Below are positions 50,922 to 61,096 of a stretch of DNA of 64,000 nt, in pieces. The notes beneath the pieces were generated by a model that had not been told where the DNA came from, searched no databases, and saw nothing but the letters and a program-made list of their open reading frames with translations. Position numbers and translations under genes: made by a program. The stretch's first letter is position 1. Each line of letters opens with the position of its first letter. Location: assembly GCA_965237625.1 (NCBI GenBank), contig CBDEGD010000039.1:1-64000 (forward strand). The letters are read 5' to 3'. Origin of the DNA: JABDIP01 sp965237625. Lineage in GTDB: Bacteria > Pseudomonadota > Alphaproteobacteria > DSM-16000 > Inquilinaceae.

Positions 50922-51881
50922 CTACTCGGCGAACTTGATGATCTTTTCAAAATAGTCGCGGTCGTTGATCAGCAATTTGTACTGCTGCACGAAATGCTCG
51001 ATCTTCAGGCGGTCATACTCGGTCAGGTCGATGGTCAGCCCCTTGTCGGAATCGAACAGGAACGACCAGCCGACCTTGCCGACCACGTCCATGTCGGAAA
51101 AGACCTCCGTCATGCGGTCGAACATGAAAATCTGATTGTCGCGGATTTCCTTGTGGCTGATGAAGGTCCGGTAATTGCAGCCGAGAATGTAGTTCGGGTA
51201 GTTGGTGCGGAACATCTCGTGAAACGGCGAAACCGTATCCTCGCTCTCCAGCCGCCCGTTCCGGAACACGCTGTAGCGGTCGATGTCATAGCTGCCGTTG
51301 AACTCGTAGCGCTGGGTGTAGCCCAGCAGCAGCCCGTCGAAATAGGGGAAGATGATCGGCAGTCCGACGATGTTGCGCTTGCTGTAGAAGGCGAAGGACA
51401 TGATCGAGCTGCACAGCACCACATGCGCGAGCCCGGAGAAGAACGACTGGAAATCGGTATCGGTGCGTTCGATGAAGCGCTGGATCGCATGGAACGAAAC
51501 CGACACCGGGACCTGCCGCAGATTCCAGCCGAATTCCTTGCGGTTGATGTTCAGCATGTTGGACCCGAAGCGCAGCGTCATTTCCTGGAAGATGTCGTCG
51601 CCCTTCTGCTCGTCCTCCAGGGCGGCTGAAGCGCTCAGCCAGAACACATAGGATTTGTTGATCGGCCGGTAGCTGTGCTCGTCGAATATGATCGTCGATG
51701 GATGATCCTTGAGCAGCCGACAGACCAGATTGCGGATCCGTGCGAAGCCTTCCTGGGAGACTTTCCGGCCATACGCCGAGGCGACGAAATCCCAAATCTC
51801 CGAATAGACCTGCTCGTTCTGCTGATCCGAGATCGCCCGCATGCCTTGCCGGGCCAACCCTCGCGCCAGTTTCGGATCCAT
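50922..51881 (-). CDS. Unrecognised 319-residue protein
   Basis: Start at ATG 51881 (GGCAGGGTG upstream); an ATG at 51905 would add eight Arg-rich residues. Soluble, with no signal peptide or convincing membrane span. Aromatic- and Asn-rich segments stand out: F-D-E-H-S-Y-R-P-I-N-K-S-Y-V-F-W near residue 65, a central I-Q-R-F-I-E-R-T-D-T-D-F-Q-S-F-F, and N-Y-P-N-Y-I-L-G-C-N-Y-R-T-F near 225. The C-terminus is charged. No domain family comes to mind. It reads in the same direction as the genes upstream (52033-53847) but 151 bp apart. Confidence 0.8.
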   Translation of the reverse strand: MDPKLARGLARQGMRAISDQQNEQVYSEIWDFVASAYGRKVSQEGFARIRNLVCRLLKDHPSTIIFDEHSYRPINKSYVFWLSASAALEDEQKGDDIFQEMTLRFGSNMLNINRKEFGWNLRQVPVSVSFHAIQRFIERTDTDFQSFFSGLAHVVLCSSIMSFAFYSKRNIVGLPIIFPYFDGLLLGYTQRYEFNGSYDIDRYSVFRNGRLESEDTVSPFHEMFRTNYPNYILGCNYRTFISHKEIRDNQIFMFDRMTEVFSDMDVVGKVGWSFLFDSDKGLTIDLTEYDRLKIEHFVQQYKLLINDRDYFEKIIKFAE

Positions 51882-52032
51882 CAACACCCTGCCTCGCCGC
51901 CACATCAGCGAAGCGATCTGGTTTCATTATCGCCGTGCGGTCAAGGCGAAATTCCGCCGTCGATCGGCGAGATTGTAGGCTCGGCCATTAGGGGATTCCG
52001 ATGGACGGTCGGATCGTCGGTTGGCGAGCGGA

Positions 52033-52341
52033 TCAGCCGCCGTCTTCTGGCGGCCGGTTGAGCGCGGCCAATTCTTCCTCGAGACGGGCGCGTTCCAAGT
52101 CGATTTCCAGGCGGGATCGGTCGACCACGGCCAACTCCTGCCGCAGCGCGTCCAGGGCTGCCGGGAAATCCTCCGATTGATCGCCCCGGTCGATCGCTTC
52201 TTCGCAGCGCGCGATCTCAAACTCCAACCCGCCGCGCTGGCTCTGGGATTTCAGATGCCGTGAGTTGAGTTCGGTCATACGGCCGACTAGTTCGAGCCGG
52301 CGAACGTGTTCGGCTGCGCGGGGTGGGGAGTCCTCGGCCAT
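52033..52341 (-). CDS. Small coiled-coil protein
   Basis: 102 residues from ATG 52341 (GGAAACG upstream). Almost entirely charged helix: R-L-E-L-V-G-R-M-T-E-L-N-S-R-H-L near residue 15 and heptad-like L-D-A-L-R-Q-E-L-A-V-V-D-R-S-R-L-E-I near 65, ending in a proline/acid tail. It looks like a short coiled-coil dimer or scaffold. It lies 44 bp after the CDGSH gene and in the same direction as the WD40 gene. No known family; function open. Confidence 0.65.
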   Translation of the reverse strand: MAEDSPPRAAEHVRRLELVGRMTELNSRHLKSQSQRGGLEFEIARCEEAIDRGDQSEDFPAALDALRQELAVVDRSRLEIDLERARLEEELAALNRPPEDGG

Positions 52342-52385
52342 GCTCGTTTCCAGCTGTGTGGTGGCACAGGCCCTTGTACCAAGGG

Positions 52386-52625
52386 TCAGAGATTGTTGTG
52401 GCTGCCGTCGCACAGGGGCGGCGTCTTGGTCTGCTTGCAGCCGCACAGCCAGATGGTGCCGCCCTCCGGCGCCCGATACATCATCGGGCTGAGGCCGGTG
52501 CCGGCATGGGAGCCGTCGCAGACCGGCTGATTTTGGCTCCGGCCGCAGCGGCACCAGACGACGGAATCGCCCTCTTCGACCTCCCACTCATAGGGCTCTT
52601 CCTGGGCGATTTCGGGTTCAGTCAT
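52386..52625 (-). CDS. Dual CDGSH-type iron-sulfur protein
   Basis: 79 residues with two 2Fe-2S CDGSH sites: C-R-C-G-R-S-Q-N-Q-P-V-C-D-G-S-H (about 25-40) and C-G-C-K-Q-T-K-T-P-P-L-C-D-G-S-H (about 61-76), each with the three-Cys-one-His ligand set. Tandem CDGSH proteins resemble mitochondrial Miner2/CISD3 and bacterial homologs; single clusters are redox-active and transferable. An acidic N-terminus precedes the first site. The function here is likely electron or cluster transfer. It lies 91 bp after the WD40 gene. Confidence 0.92.
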   Translation of the reverse strand: MTEPEIAQEEPYEWEVEEGDSVVWCRCGRSQNQPVCDGSHAGTGLSPMMYRAPEGGTIWLCGCKQTKTPPLCDGSHNNL

Positions 52626-52716
52626 GGAGTGGTCTCCCTATGAGGTCGGTCGATGTCGTCGCAATCCACCGTGGCGATGCCGGGCATGCCCGGCGGAATT
52701 CGGTCATGATCACGGG

Positions 52717-53847
52717 CTATTTGAAGAAACCGACCGGGAACGAGACCACGGCAACGAACCCTTCCTCGGTCCCCACGCCGAGGTGCCGGCCATCGGCGGA
52801 CCACGCGACCGCGCTGACGGCGCCGTCGCCGGGTCCCTTGACGAAAAGCTCGCCGGACTTGCCATAGCGGTACAGGAGCACCGCACCATTTGCATAGCCG
52901 GCGGCGATCGTATCGTTCTGCGGGTGGCAGGCGACACCGGTCACCAGGATATCCGACGGGATGCCGAATTTCTCAGCGTGCAGATGCGATTTCTTGTCCG
53001 CTCCGCCGACCGGCCAGCAAACCACCCGCGTATCGCCGGCGGAAACGAGAAACCGCGACTTCCGGGCCCAGCCGAGGCCGGTGGACGGTGAAGTCAGTCC
53101 CGGCAAGCGGATATCTGCGCCGTCGCGCAGGCGCCAGGCATGAACGGCGTTGTCGGTGGCGCTGCCGGCAATGAATCGGTTGTCCGGGCTCCAGGCGATT
53201 GCTGAATGCGCACCAGCCCAAGGGAGCGTCTTTTGCGCGGTGCCCGATCGGTCCGTCGGCCACAACGTCACGCCGCCTTCATGGGCCGCGGCGAGCCGTT
53301 TTCCCTTGGGATCGAAGGCCAGGGCCGATACCGGTTGCTCGTGGCGGAACGAATCCAGCGGCTCATCGAGGCCGGCGCTGTATAGGTGCACATCACGGCC
53401 GACGGCGCCGGCACGCAAACCGCTTTGCGGCGCGGCGGCGACGCACTGAACCGGGTCCGGGCCGACGCTGCCCTGTTCGACGATCTGCCCGTCCTGGCCG
53501 ATTGAAAACAAACCACCGTCGCGATCGCCGCCCAGGAACCCGCCCCGGCCGTCGGCCGTCAGCGAAATGCCGGGACGCGCTTCCGCCATGACGCGGATCA
53601 ACGGACGAGGCGGCTCGTCGTTCGGCGTGATTTCAAGGACGCCGTCCGCGTTGGTCTGGGCTTTCGTGATCGGGATGTCATCGCCGTCGCAACGGGCCAG
53701 GGCGACGTCGCCGCCGCCCAGGGCAAACGCGACCGTGCTGGTCGAATCGTTGAACACCGCTGCCCGGACGGGCGATTCAACAGCCCAACTACGCCCCAGA
53801 AAATCGATCAAAGGTCCCGGTCGGGCCTTGGTCTCCGCTATCGTCAT
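52717..53847 (-). CDS. WD40-repeat beta-propeller protein
   Basis: 376 residues from ATG 53847 (GGGGAGG upstream). Seven WD-like repeats can be followed, for example V-S-A-L-A-F-D-P-K-G-K-R-L-A-A-A near residue 190, S-A-I-A-W-S-P-D-N-R-F-I-A-G near 235, V-A-C-H-P-Q-N-D-T-I-A-A-G near 325 and V-S-A-V-A-W-S-A-D-G-R-H-L-G near 350. No signal peptide, so a cytoplasmic scaffold. Together with a CDGSH protein and a coiled-coil protein it could form a small complex, but this is inference. First gene of this minus-strand group. Confidence 0.85.
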   Translation of the reverse strand: MTIAETKARPGPLIDFLGRSWAVESPVRAAVFNDSTSTVAFALGGGDVALARCDGDDIPITKAQTNADGVLEITPNDEPPRPLIRVMAEARPGISLTADGRGGFLGGDRDGGLFSIGQDGQIVEQGSVGPDPVQCVAAAPQSGLRAGAVGRDVHLYSAGLDEPLDSFRHEQPVSALAFDPKGKRLAAAHEGGVTLWPTDRSGTAQKTLPWAGAHSAIAWSPDNRFIAGSATDNAVHAWRLRDGADIRLPGLTSPSTGLGWARKSRFLVSAGDTRVVCWPVGGADKKSHLHAEKFGIPSDILVTGVACHPQNDTIAAGYANGAVLLYRYGKSGELFVKGPGDGAVSAVAWSADGRHLGVGTEEGFVAVVSFPVGFFK

Positions 53848-54374
53848 CGCCGCCGCCTCCCCGGTTTGCGCATGGGCCGGAGACTGACGCTTCGCTTCGC
53901 AAAGACAGACCAGTGCGAGCTTCGGCAGCGTCCCCTTATTCGGCAGGCACCGTCCTGCCGCCCCCGCCACAGGCCATTTCCAGGTCACGCAGCAATTTGC
54001 ATGCCAGCCGTGCGGTTCTCCTTCGGGTCACGGTCGAGGACCTTCGGCTTAGGCGCGATCCAGCGTATTTTTGGTTCGTACGGCACCGGCTGGGCGGGGG
54101 AACAGGCCGGTGCCGGGTCCGCGTGAGCAGATGTTGCGCCAGTCGATCCTGCCAATATCGACGGCCCTCCGTCGTCAGGCAGGAAGAGCAATGCGTTCTG
54201 AATTGAGACACGGCGATAACGGAACGCTGTCCAGGATCGGGACACTCGAGAGGTCGCGTCTGTCCCATTGGGCCAATGGTAACGACAGCGGATTCGAACT
54301 GAGCTAGGATTTCGGCGCGGCTACGCTCTCATGAAACCAAGATTGACCGCTGTGATTTCACGCTCCAGCACACG
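53848..54374. other. Intergenic region, nothing recognised
   Basis: 527 bp between the divergent WD40 and MocA genes. I find short open frames without family signal, no tRNA and no clear repeat. It should contain both divergent promoters; I could not define them. Confidence 0.5.
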
Positions 54375-55418
54375 ATGACCGACACACCAGCGAAGATCGG
54401 TGTGGCCGTCGTCGGGCTTGGCATGGCCGCCGCACCGCATGCCCGCGCACTCCGCGACCTATCGGACCGCATTGACGTGCGCGGCGTGTTCTCCCGCGAT
54501 CCAGGACGGCGCGAGGCGTTCGCCCGCCAGTATGAATTCCCCGCAGCGGAGTCACTTCAGGACCTGCGCGACGATGACTCGATCTCAGCTGCCCTGATCC
54601 TGACGCCGCCGGATGCACGAGCCGAATTGGTGGAGACCTTCGCTTCAGCGGGCAAACACGTCCTCATGGAAAAGCCGGTCGAACGTACGACCGGGGCGGC
54701 GGAGTCGATTGTGCGCTCTTGCGAGGCCCATGGCGTTACCCTGGGCATCGTGTTCCAGAACCGGTTTCGCGACGTGTCGCGCAGATTGCAGGCCCTGCTG
54801 GCAGGCGGCAGCCTGGGTGCGATGGCCTGCGTCCGGCTGGTGGTGCCCTGGTGGCGGGAACAGTCCTATTACAATGAGCCGGGCCGCGGAACGCTCGCCC
54901 GCGACGGCGGCGGCGTCCTGATCAGCCAGGCGATCCATTCGCTCGACCTGATGCTCAGCCTCGCCGGCCCGGTCGTGGAGGTACAGGCGATTGCCGGGAC
55001 CAGCCGGCTCCACCGCATGGAGACCGAGGATTTTGTCGCCGCCGGCGTGCGATTTGCAAATGGTGCGCTGGGGTCGATCAACGCAACCACCTCGGCCTTT
55101 CCCGGCGCTGCCGAACACATCGCTTTCGATTGCGAACAGGCGTCGGCGACGCTGCAAGGCGGAGAACTCATGATCAATTGGTACGATGGCCGGGTCGAGA
55201 CCTTCGGCGAGAGCGCCGGAACGGGAGGCGGCGCGGATCCGATGGCGTTTTCCCATGATCTGCACCGGGCGCTGATCGACGACTTCACCGAATCCGTCCG
55301 ACAGGGCCGATCACCCATGGTCACCGGCCGGCAAGCCCTCCTGACCCACCACTTGATCGACGCCCTGCTCGCCTCATCGGCGGAGCGGCGCGCGGTGCGG
55401 GTCCAGCCCGGACCATGA
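54375..55418 (+). CDS. Gfo/Idh/MocA oxidoreductase
   Basis: 347 residues. The Rossmann start is A-V-V-G-L-G-M-A-A-A-P-H-A near residue 12; the family motif is L-M-E-K-P-V-E-R near 97. The catalytic region reads G-G-G-V-L-I-S-Q-A-I-H-S-L-D near 178 (His of the D/Q-x-x-x-H pair). These NAD(P) enzymes oxidise sugar, inositol or sugar-acid hydroxyls. First gene of a probable operon with a second MocA gene (4-bp overlap), an ABC sugar transporter, a hydroxyacid dehydrogenase and a hydrolase. Substrate unknown. Confidence 0.9.
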   Translation: MTDTPAKIGVAVVGLGMAAAPHARALRDLSDRIDVRGVFSRDPGRREAFARQYEFPAAESLQDLRDDDSISAALILTPPDARAELVETFASAGKHVLMEKPVERTTGAAESIVRSCEAHGVTLGIVFQNRFRDVSRRLQALLAGGSLGAMACVRLVVPWWREQSYYNEPGRGTLARDGGGVLISQAIHSLDLMLSLAGPVVEVQAIAGTSRLHRMETEDFVAAGVRFANGALGSINATTSAFPGAAEHIAFDCEQASATLQGGELMINWYDGRVETFGESAGTGGGADPMAFSHDLHRALIDDFTESVRQGRSPMVTGRQALLTHHLIDALLASSAERRAVRVQPGP

Positions 55419-56470
55419 CCGCGGATCGCCAGGTTACCGTCGCCGCCATCGGGCTCGATCACCGTCACATCTTCGGGCAACTCGCCGGGATGTTGGCAGT
55501 CGGCTGCCGCTGCAAGGGCTGGTGGACCGCCGGCGAGCCGGAGACGATCCCCGGCTTCGTCGAGCGGTTCCCGGAGATCCCGAGGGTTTCCGACTGCGAT
55601 GACCTGCTGCTCGATCCCGATATCGACCTGATCCTGACCGCTGCTGTTCCGAGCGAACGGGCGGCCCTGGCGATCCGGGCGATGGAGAACGGCAAGGATG
55701 TCATGGTCGACAAGCCGGGCTGCACCACCCTGGAACAGCTCGCGGACATCCGCGCCTGCGTCGCGCGCACGGGCAGGATCTGGTCGGTCGACTTCTCCGA
55801 ACGGTTCGAAGTCCCCGCCGTCGCCAAGGCGGCTGAGTTGGTGCAGGGCGGCGCGATCGGCAGGGTCGTACAGACCGTCGGGCTGGGCCCTCACCGGCTC
55901 AATCGGCCCACCCGGCCCGACTGGTTCTTCCGGCGCGAGAGCTATGGCGGCATCCTGTGTGACATCGGCTCCCACCAGATCGACCAGTTCCTGTTCTTCA
56001 CCCAGTCCGACGATGCGGAGATCGTCTCCAGCACGGTCGGCAACTTCGCCAATCCGGAGGACCCGGGATTGGAGGATTTCGGCGAGATCGTGCTACGCGG
56101 CGAAAACGGCCACGGCTACATCCGGGTCGACTGGTACACGCCGGACGCCTTGCCGAACTGGGGCGACGGCCGGCTGACGATCCTGGGGACCGAAGGCTAT
56201 ATCGAGCTGCGGAAATATGTGGATGTGGCCGGCCGGGCGGGCACCGATCACATTTTCCTGGTCAATGGCGATCGCTGCGAACATATCGACGGGTCCGGCG
56301 CGCCGCTGTCGTATTTCCCGAATCTCGTCAATGACGTTCGACACCGCACGGCAACCGCCATGGCTCAGGAGCACGCCTTCCGGGTGACCGAACTGGCCAT
56401 CAGGGCGCAGATGCAGGCGGCGCGGGTGGGACATCTTCAGGCAGGCTCCTACGGCAAGAACGTCCTGTGA
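55415..56470 (+). CDS. Gfo/Idh/MocA-type oxidoreductase, second copy
   Basis: 351 residues. The N-terminus V-A-A-I-G-L-D-H-R-H-I-F-G-Q lacks the usual G-x-G-x-x-G and resembles a divergent MocA branch with a G-L-D-H-x-H opening. The family motif is V-D-K-P-G-C-T near 100 instead of E-K-P; D-I-G-S-H-Q-I-D-Q-F near 188 supplies the Asp/His pair. Its start overlaps the first MocA gene by 4 bp. The two proteins may act in sequence or as a hetero-oligomer. Whether the second still binds NAD(P) in the usual way is uncertain. Confidence 0.85.
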   Translation: MTADRQVTVAAIGLDHRHIFGQLAGMLAVGCRCKGWWTAGEPETIPGFVERFPEIPRVSDCDDLLLDPDIDLILTAAVPSERAALAIRAMENGKDVMVDKPGCTTLEQLADIRACVARTGRIWSVDFSERFEVPAVAKAAELVQGGAIGRVVQTVGLGPHRLNRPTRPDWFFRRESYGGILCDIGSHQIDQFLFFTQSDDAEIVSSTVGNFANPEDPGLEDFGEIVLRGENGHGYIRVDWYTPDALPNWGDGRLTILGTEGYIELRKYVDVAGRAGTDHIFLVNGDRCEHIDGSGAPLSYFPNLVNDVRHRTATAMAQEHAFRVTELAIRAQMQAARVGHLQAGSYGKNVL

Positions 56471-56577
56471 TGCCAATATTTGACGCGGTATGGTAGCGCG
56501 TCGCGGGTCATGCACGCCGCGCGACTTCGCAAAAACAAAGGACGTGGACCGGCCGGGAGGGCCCAACACGCATCCGG

Positions 56578-56598
56578 CGTTCTCTCCAGGTGAGAACG
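56578..56598 (+). promoter_or_regulatory. Stem-loop just before the binding-protein gene
   Basis: CGTTCTC-TCCAGGT-GAGAACG, a perfect 7-bp stem with a 7-base loop, ending 19 bp before ATG 56618 and upstream of its GGGAGGAAAG ribosome-binding site. Could be an operator or a 5' mRNA stabiliser; not enough to decide. Confidence 0.35.
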
Positions 56599-56617
56599 TC
56601 CAATAAGGGAGGAAAGA

Positions 56618-57910
56618 ATGCCACGGCTGAAATCTATACTGGGGGTCGCCGCTGCCGGCACCGTGACGTTGGCGCTGTTTGCCAGCGCCGCTGTCGCGCA
56701 GACGACGGTCCGCATCACATGGTACAATGACGGCAATGAAGGTGAGGTTCTCCGGGACATTCTCGACCGGTTCGAGCAACAGAATTCGGACATCAAGGTC
56801 GTTCTGGACACGGTCGCCTATCAGGCGATTCTGGAGAGCCTGCCGATTCAGCTCGCCGCCGGCGAGGGTCCCGACATGGCCCGGGTCACCGATCTGGGCG
56901 GCCTGTCCGGCCACTTTCTGGATTTGAGTCCTTATCTCAGCGATCCGGATTACTGGGAAGCGAATTTCGGACCATTCCTCAAATGGTTGCGCGAACCGGG
57001 CGACGAGAGCGCGATCCCGGGCTTCATGACCCAACTGACGATCACCGGCCCCTATGTGAACAGAACCCTATTCGAGCAGGCGGCCATCCCTTTGCCCGGC
57101 ACGGGCGCCACATGGGATGACTGGGCAACGGCATCCAATGCGGTTGCCGACAAGCTCGACATCCCGATTCCGTTGGCCTTCGACCGCTCCGGCCACCGGG
57201 TCTCCGGTCCGGCCATCTCCATGGGAGCGGCCTATTTCGATGCCGATGGCGAGCCGGCGCTGATCGATGACGGCTTCAAAGCCATGGCGCAGCGTCTCTA
57301 CGATTGGCATCAAGACGGAACGATGGGAAAAGAGCTCTGGGGCTCGGTCTCCGGATCCACCTATCTCGGCGCCAATGAGGATTTCGCCAACGGCAAGGTC
57401 GTCATGTATATGAGCGGCTCCTGGCAGATTTCCCAGTTCTCCGACCAAATCGGCGATGCCTTCGACTGGTGGGCGGTTCCAGCCCCATGCGGCCCGGCTG
57501 CCTGCAGCGGCATGCCCGGCGGCGCGGCGCTGGTCGCCCTGAATACGTCCAAGAACCCGGAGGCGGTTGCCAGGGTGATGGACTATCTCTCCAGCGCCGA
57601 AGTGCTCAACGAGTTCTATGGCCGGACCCTGTTCGTCCCGGGCCATATCGGCCTCTCCGCCGATGGCGTCGACTTCCAGACGGACAATCCGCTGGCCAAG
57701 CATGCGCTTGAGACCTTCGCCGGCGCGGTGCCGACCATTTCGCCGGTGGCATTCGATCTCCAGGGCTATGTGTACAACCGGGTGATGTTCAACGCGATCA
57801 TCAGCCGGATCGGCCAGGCGATCGTCGGTGAAATGACGCTCGATGAGGCCTATGCCCGCATGGAGCGGGACATCGTGCAGCAGATCGAAGAGAAGGAACG
57901 CGGCGGCTGA
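56618..57910 (+). CDS. ABC sugar transporter extracellular solute-binding protein (second system)
   Basis: 430 residues preceded by GGGAGGAAAG. The signal peptide is M-P-R-L-K-S-I-L-G-V-A-A-A-G-T-V-T-L, ending A-V-A-Q with cleavage before T-T-V-R-I-T-W-Y-N-D. The mature protein is a CUT1 family-1 binding protein: A-A-G-E-G-P-D-M-A-R-V near residue 85, F-A-N-G-K-V-V-M-Y-M-S-G-S-W near 255 and P-G-G-A-A-L-V-A-L near 300. It differs clearly from the binding protein at 3286. A 12-bp perfect hairpin follows its stop. Ligand unknown; likely an oligosaccharide or glycoside. Confidence 0.92.
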   Translation: MPRLKSILGVAAAGTVTLALFASAAVAQTTVRITWYNDGNEGEVLRDILDRFEQQNSDIKVVLDTVAYQAILESLPIQLAAGEGPDMARVTDLGGLSGHFLDLSPYLSDPDYWEANFGPFLKWLREPGDESAIPGFMTQLTITGPYVNRTLFEQAAIPLPGTGATWDDWATASNAVADKLDIPIPLAFDRSGHRVSGPAISMGAAYFDADGEPALIDDGFKAMAQRLYDWHQDGTMGKELWGSVSGSTYLGANEDFANGKVVMYMSGSWQISQFSDQIGDAFDWWAVPAPCGPAACSGMPGGAALVALNTSKNPEAVARVMDYLSSAEVLNEFYGRTLFVPGHIGLSADGVDFQTDNPLAKHALETFAGAVPTISPVAFDLQGYVYNRVMFNAIISRIGQAIVGEMTLDEAYARMERDIVQQIEEKERGG

Positions 57911-57921
57911 TCGCGACGGAA

Positions 57922-57949
57922 GGCCGGGCGGCGGAAGCGCCGCCCGGCC
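57922..57949 (+). terminator. Perfect intercistronic hairpin after binding-protein gene
   Basis: GGCCGGGCGGCG-GAAG-CGCCGCCCGGCC, a perfect 12-bp GC-only stem with a GAAG tetraloop (GNRA-like) and no T-run. It ends 17 bp before the permease start. Same arrangement as at 18131-18162, so probably an mRNA stabiliser or partial attenuator to keep the binding protein in excess. Confidence 0.65.
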
Positions 57950-57966
57950 GCTCCGGTACTGATCCC

Positions 57967-59001
57967 TTGCCCACCCGGACCACCGAGGCCAAAGGCCGCT
58001 ACGATACCGTCATCCAGTCTATCGGCTCGCTCGCCGGTTGGCCGGCGCGTATCGTCATGGGCGGCATCGGCTATCCGATGCGGCTGGCGCAGCGGATTCT
58101 GGGTATCGGCGGGATGCCCTATGTGTTCCTGGTGCCGAATCTTCTGTTCTTCGGCGCTTTCGTGATCATCCCGCTCTTCATCAATTTCGCCTACTCCGTC
58201 ACCGGTGGCACCGGCCTCTTTATTGAGAGCAGGCCCTATGTCGGCGGCGAGCAATACGGTTACCTGTTCGACTGCTCCAACGTCCTGGACGTCTCCACCT
58301 GCCGCGAGGACCGCTTCTGGCGGGGCATCTACAACACCATCACCTTCGTGACGTTCCAGGTCGGCTTCATGGTCTTTTTCTCCCTGGTGACCGCGCTGAT
58401 CCTCAACCGGAAGATCCGTGCCCGCGGATTTTTCCGCTCGGTGTTCTTTTTCCCCGTCCTGCTGTCGCCGGTGGTGGTCGCCCTGATCTGGAAGTGGATC
58501 CTGCTGCGCGACGGCATGCTCAACGCGATCATCACCGCTTTCGGCGGCGAGCGGGTGCTGTTCTTCGTAGATCCGACCTGGGCGATGTTCTGGGCGATCT
58601 TCGTTTCGATCTGGGCCCATATGGGTTTTTACACCCTGATCCTGCTCGCCGGCCTTCAGGCCATCCCGCCCGAACTCTATGAAGCGGCAGAGATGGACGG
58701 CACCAAACGTGGTCGGGTTCTGTGGCGGATCACCCTGCCGCTACTGTGGCCCAACATGCTTGTCGTGATCGTGCTCGCCCTGATCAAGGGGGTGCAGACC
58801 TTCGACGAGGTTTTCGTGCTGACCGGCGGCGGGCCGGGCACGGCGACCCAGTTCATCGTGCAGTACATCTACACCACCGGCTTCGCCAGCCAGATTCAGA
58901 ATTTCGGACTGGCCGCGGCCGCATCGGTTGTCCTTGGCACAGTGCTGCTGGTGCTGACCCTGGTACAGCTTCACCTCGGCCAGCGCCGCGAGGGGAAATA
59001 G
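57967..59001 (+). CDS. ABC sugar transporter permease, MalF/UgpA-like (second system)
   Basis: 344 residues from TTG 57967; no in-frame ATG occurs before residue 31, and the TTG leaves 17 bp after the hairpin. Hydrophobic helices begin near residue 54 (Y-V-F-L-V-P-N-L-L-F-F-G-A-F-V-I-I), with a short periplasmic loop holding two Cys (F-D-C-S-N-V-L-D-V-S-T-C). The EAA loop is L-Y-E-A-A-E-M-D-G-T-K-R-G near 240, and P-G-T-A-T-Q-F-I-V near 295. Start is the least certain part. Confidence 0.88.
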   Translation: MPTRTTEAKGRYDTVIQSIGSLAGWPARIVMGGIGYPMRLAQRILGIGGMPYVFLVPNLLFFGAFVIIPLFINFAYSVTGGTGLFIESRPYVGGEQYGYLFDCSNVLDVSTCREDRFWRGIYNTITFVTFQVGFMVFFSLVTALILNRKIRARGFFRSVFFFPVLLSPVVVALIWKWILLRDGMLNAIITAFGGERVLFFVDPTWAMFWAIFVSIWAHMGFYTLILLAGLQAIPPELYEAAEMDGTKRGRVLWRITLPLLWPNMLVVIVLALIKGVQTFDEVFVLTGGGPGTATQFIVQYIYTTGFASQIQNFGLAAAASVVLGTVLLVLTLVQLHLGQRREGK

Positions 59002-59004
59002 GCG

Positions 59005-60060
<1,056 letters not shown>

Positions 60061-60070
60061 GGATGCTGCC

Positions 60071-61087
60071 ATGGCCGATGCACGACCGCTGATCTTCCTC
60101 GACCCGTATCCGCGTTCCGAGGCGATGGTCTTTACCCCGGACGCCGAGGCGGCGCTGAACGCCATGGGGCGGGTCGTCAGCCATTTCGGATCGCGGGCGT
60201 CCGACGCGCTGGTCGAGAGCATCCTTCCCGATGTGTCGATCCTGATCGGCCAGACCGCGATGCCGAAGGAGCGGCTCGACCGGGCGCCGAATTTGAAGGC
60301 GATCCTCAACGTGAAGGCCAATTGGGAACCGAATATCGACTATCAGGAGGCCCAGACCCGGGGGATCCATGTGCTGTCGGCGGCGCCGGCGATGGCGCCC
60401 GCGGTTGCCGAAGCCTGCATCGGACATGCCATCGGTCTCGCGCGCCGCACACTGGACGCCGACCGCGCCTTTCGGGCGGGCGGCGAGGGCTACGGCATCA
60501 AGGGCGGGATCGACTCCTACAGCCTCTACGATGCCCCGGTGGGCTTGATCGGCTTCGGCAATCTGGCGCGGGCGCTGGTGCCCTTGCTGCGCCCGTTCGG
60601 CTGCCGGATCGCCGCCTATGATCCGTGGCTGTCTGAGCGGTATCTGGCGAGCTGGGACGTCGCCGCGCCGGACCTTGACACGATGCTGCGGGAAAGCCGG
60701 TTTCTGTTCATCCTCGCCGGGGTGACGGTCGAGAATGAAGGGTTCCTCAACCGGTCCAAGCTGGAGCTGATCCAGGACGACGCGTCTGTCATCCTGGTCA
60801 GCCGCGCCGAAGTGGTCGAGTTCGACGCCTTACTCGAACTCGCCCAATCCGGCCGCTTCCGCGCGGCAATCGACGTGTTTCCCGAAGAGCCGGTGCCGGC
60901 GGACGCCCCGTTTCGGAGTTTCGACAAGATCCTGTTCACCGCCCATCTCGCCGGCGGCATCTGGCCCTCCTATGCCCGTATTCGCGATATGATGATCGAC
61001 GACACCAGACAGATCCTCGCCGGCCACCCGCCGCTGCGCATGCAGCGCGCCGAGCCGCGACAAGCCGCCCTCATGCGCAGCCGTTGA
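60071..61087 (+). CDS. D-isomer-specific 2-hydroxyacid dehydrogenase
   Basis: 338 residues. The NAD-binding loop is G-L-I-G-F-G-N-L-A-R near residue 160. The catalytic triad is visible: Arg in V-S-R-A-E-V-V near 245, Glu in D-V-F-P-E-E-P near 273 and His in F-T-A-H-L-A-G-G near 292. An A-P-A-M-A-P-A-V-A-E block replaces the usual N-S-x-x-V-A-E. It reduces a 2-keto acid or oxidises a D-2-hydroxyacid with NAD(H). Inside a sugar-transporter operon it likely acts on an aldonic or keto-sugar acid. It starts 10 bp after the permease. Confidence 0.9.
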   Translation: MADARPLIFLDPYPRSEAMVFTPDAEAALNAMGRVVSHFGSRASDALVESILPDVSILIGQTAMPKERLDRAPNLKAILNVKANWEPNIDYQEAQTRGIHVLSAAPAMAPAVAEACIGHAIGLARRTLDADRAFRAGGEGYGIKGGIDSYSLYDAPVGLIGFGNLARALVPLLRPFGCRIAAYDPWLSERYLASWDVAAPDLDTMLRESRFLFILAGVTVENEGFLNRSKLELIQDDASVILVSRAEVVEFDALLELAQSGRFRAAIDVFPEEPVPADAPFRSFDKILFTAHLAGGIWPSYARIRDMMIDDTRQILAGHPPLRMQRAEPRQAALMRSR

Positions 61088-61096
61088 GAAAACCCA

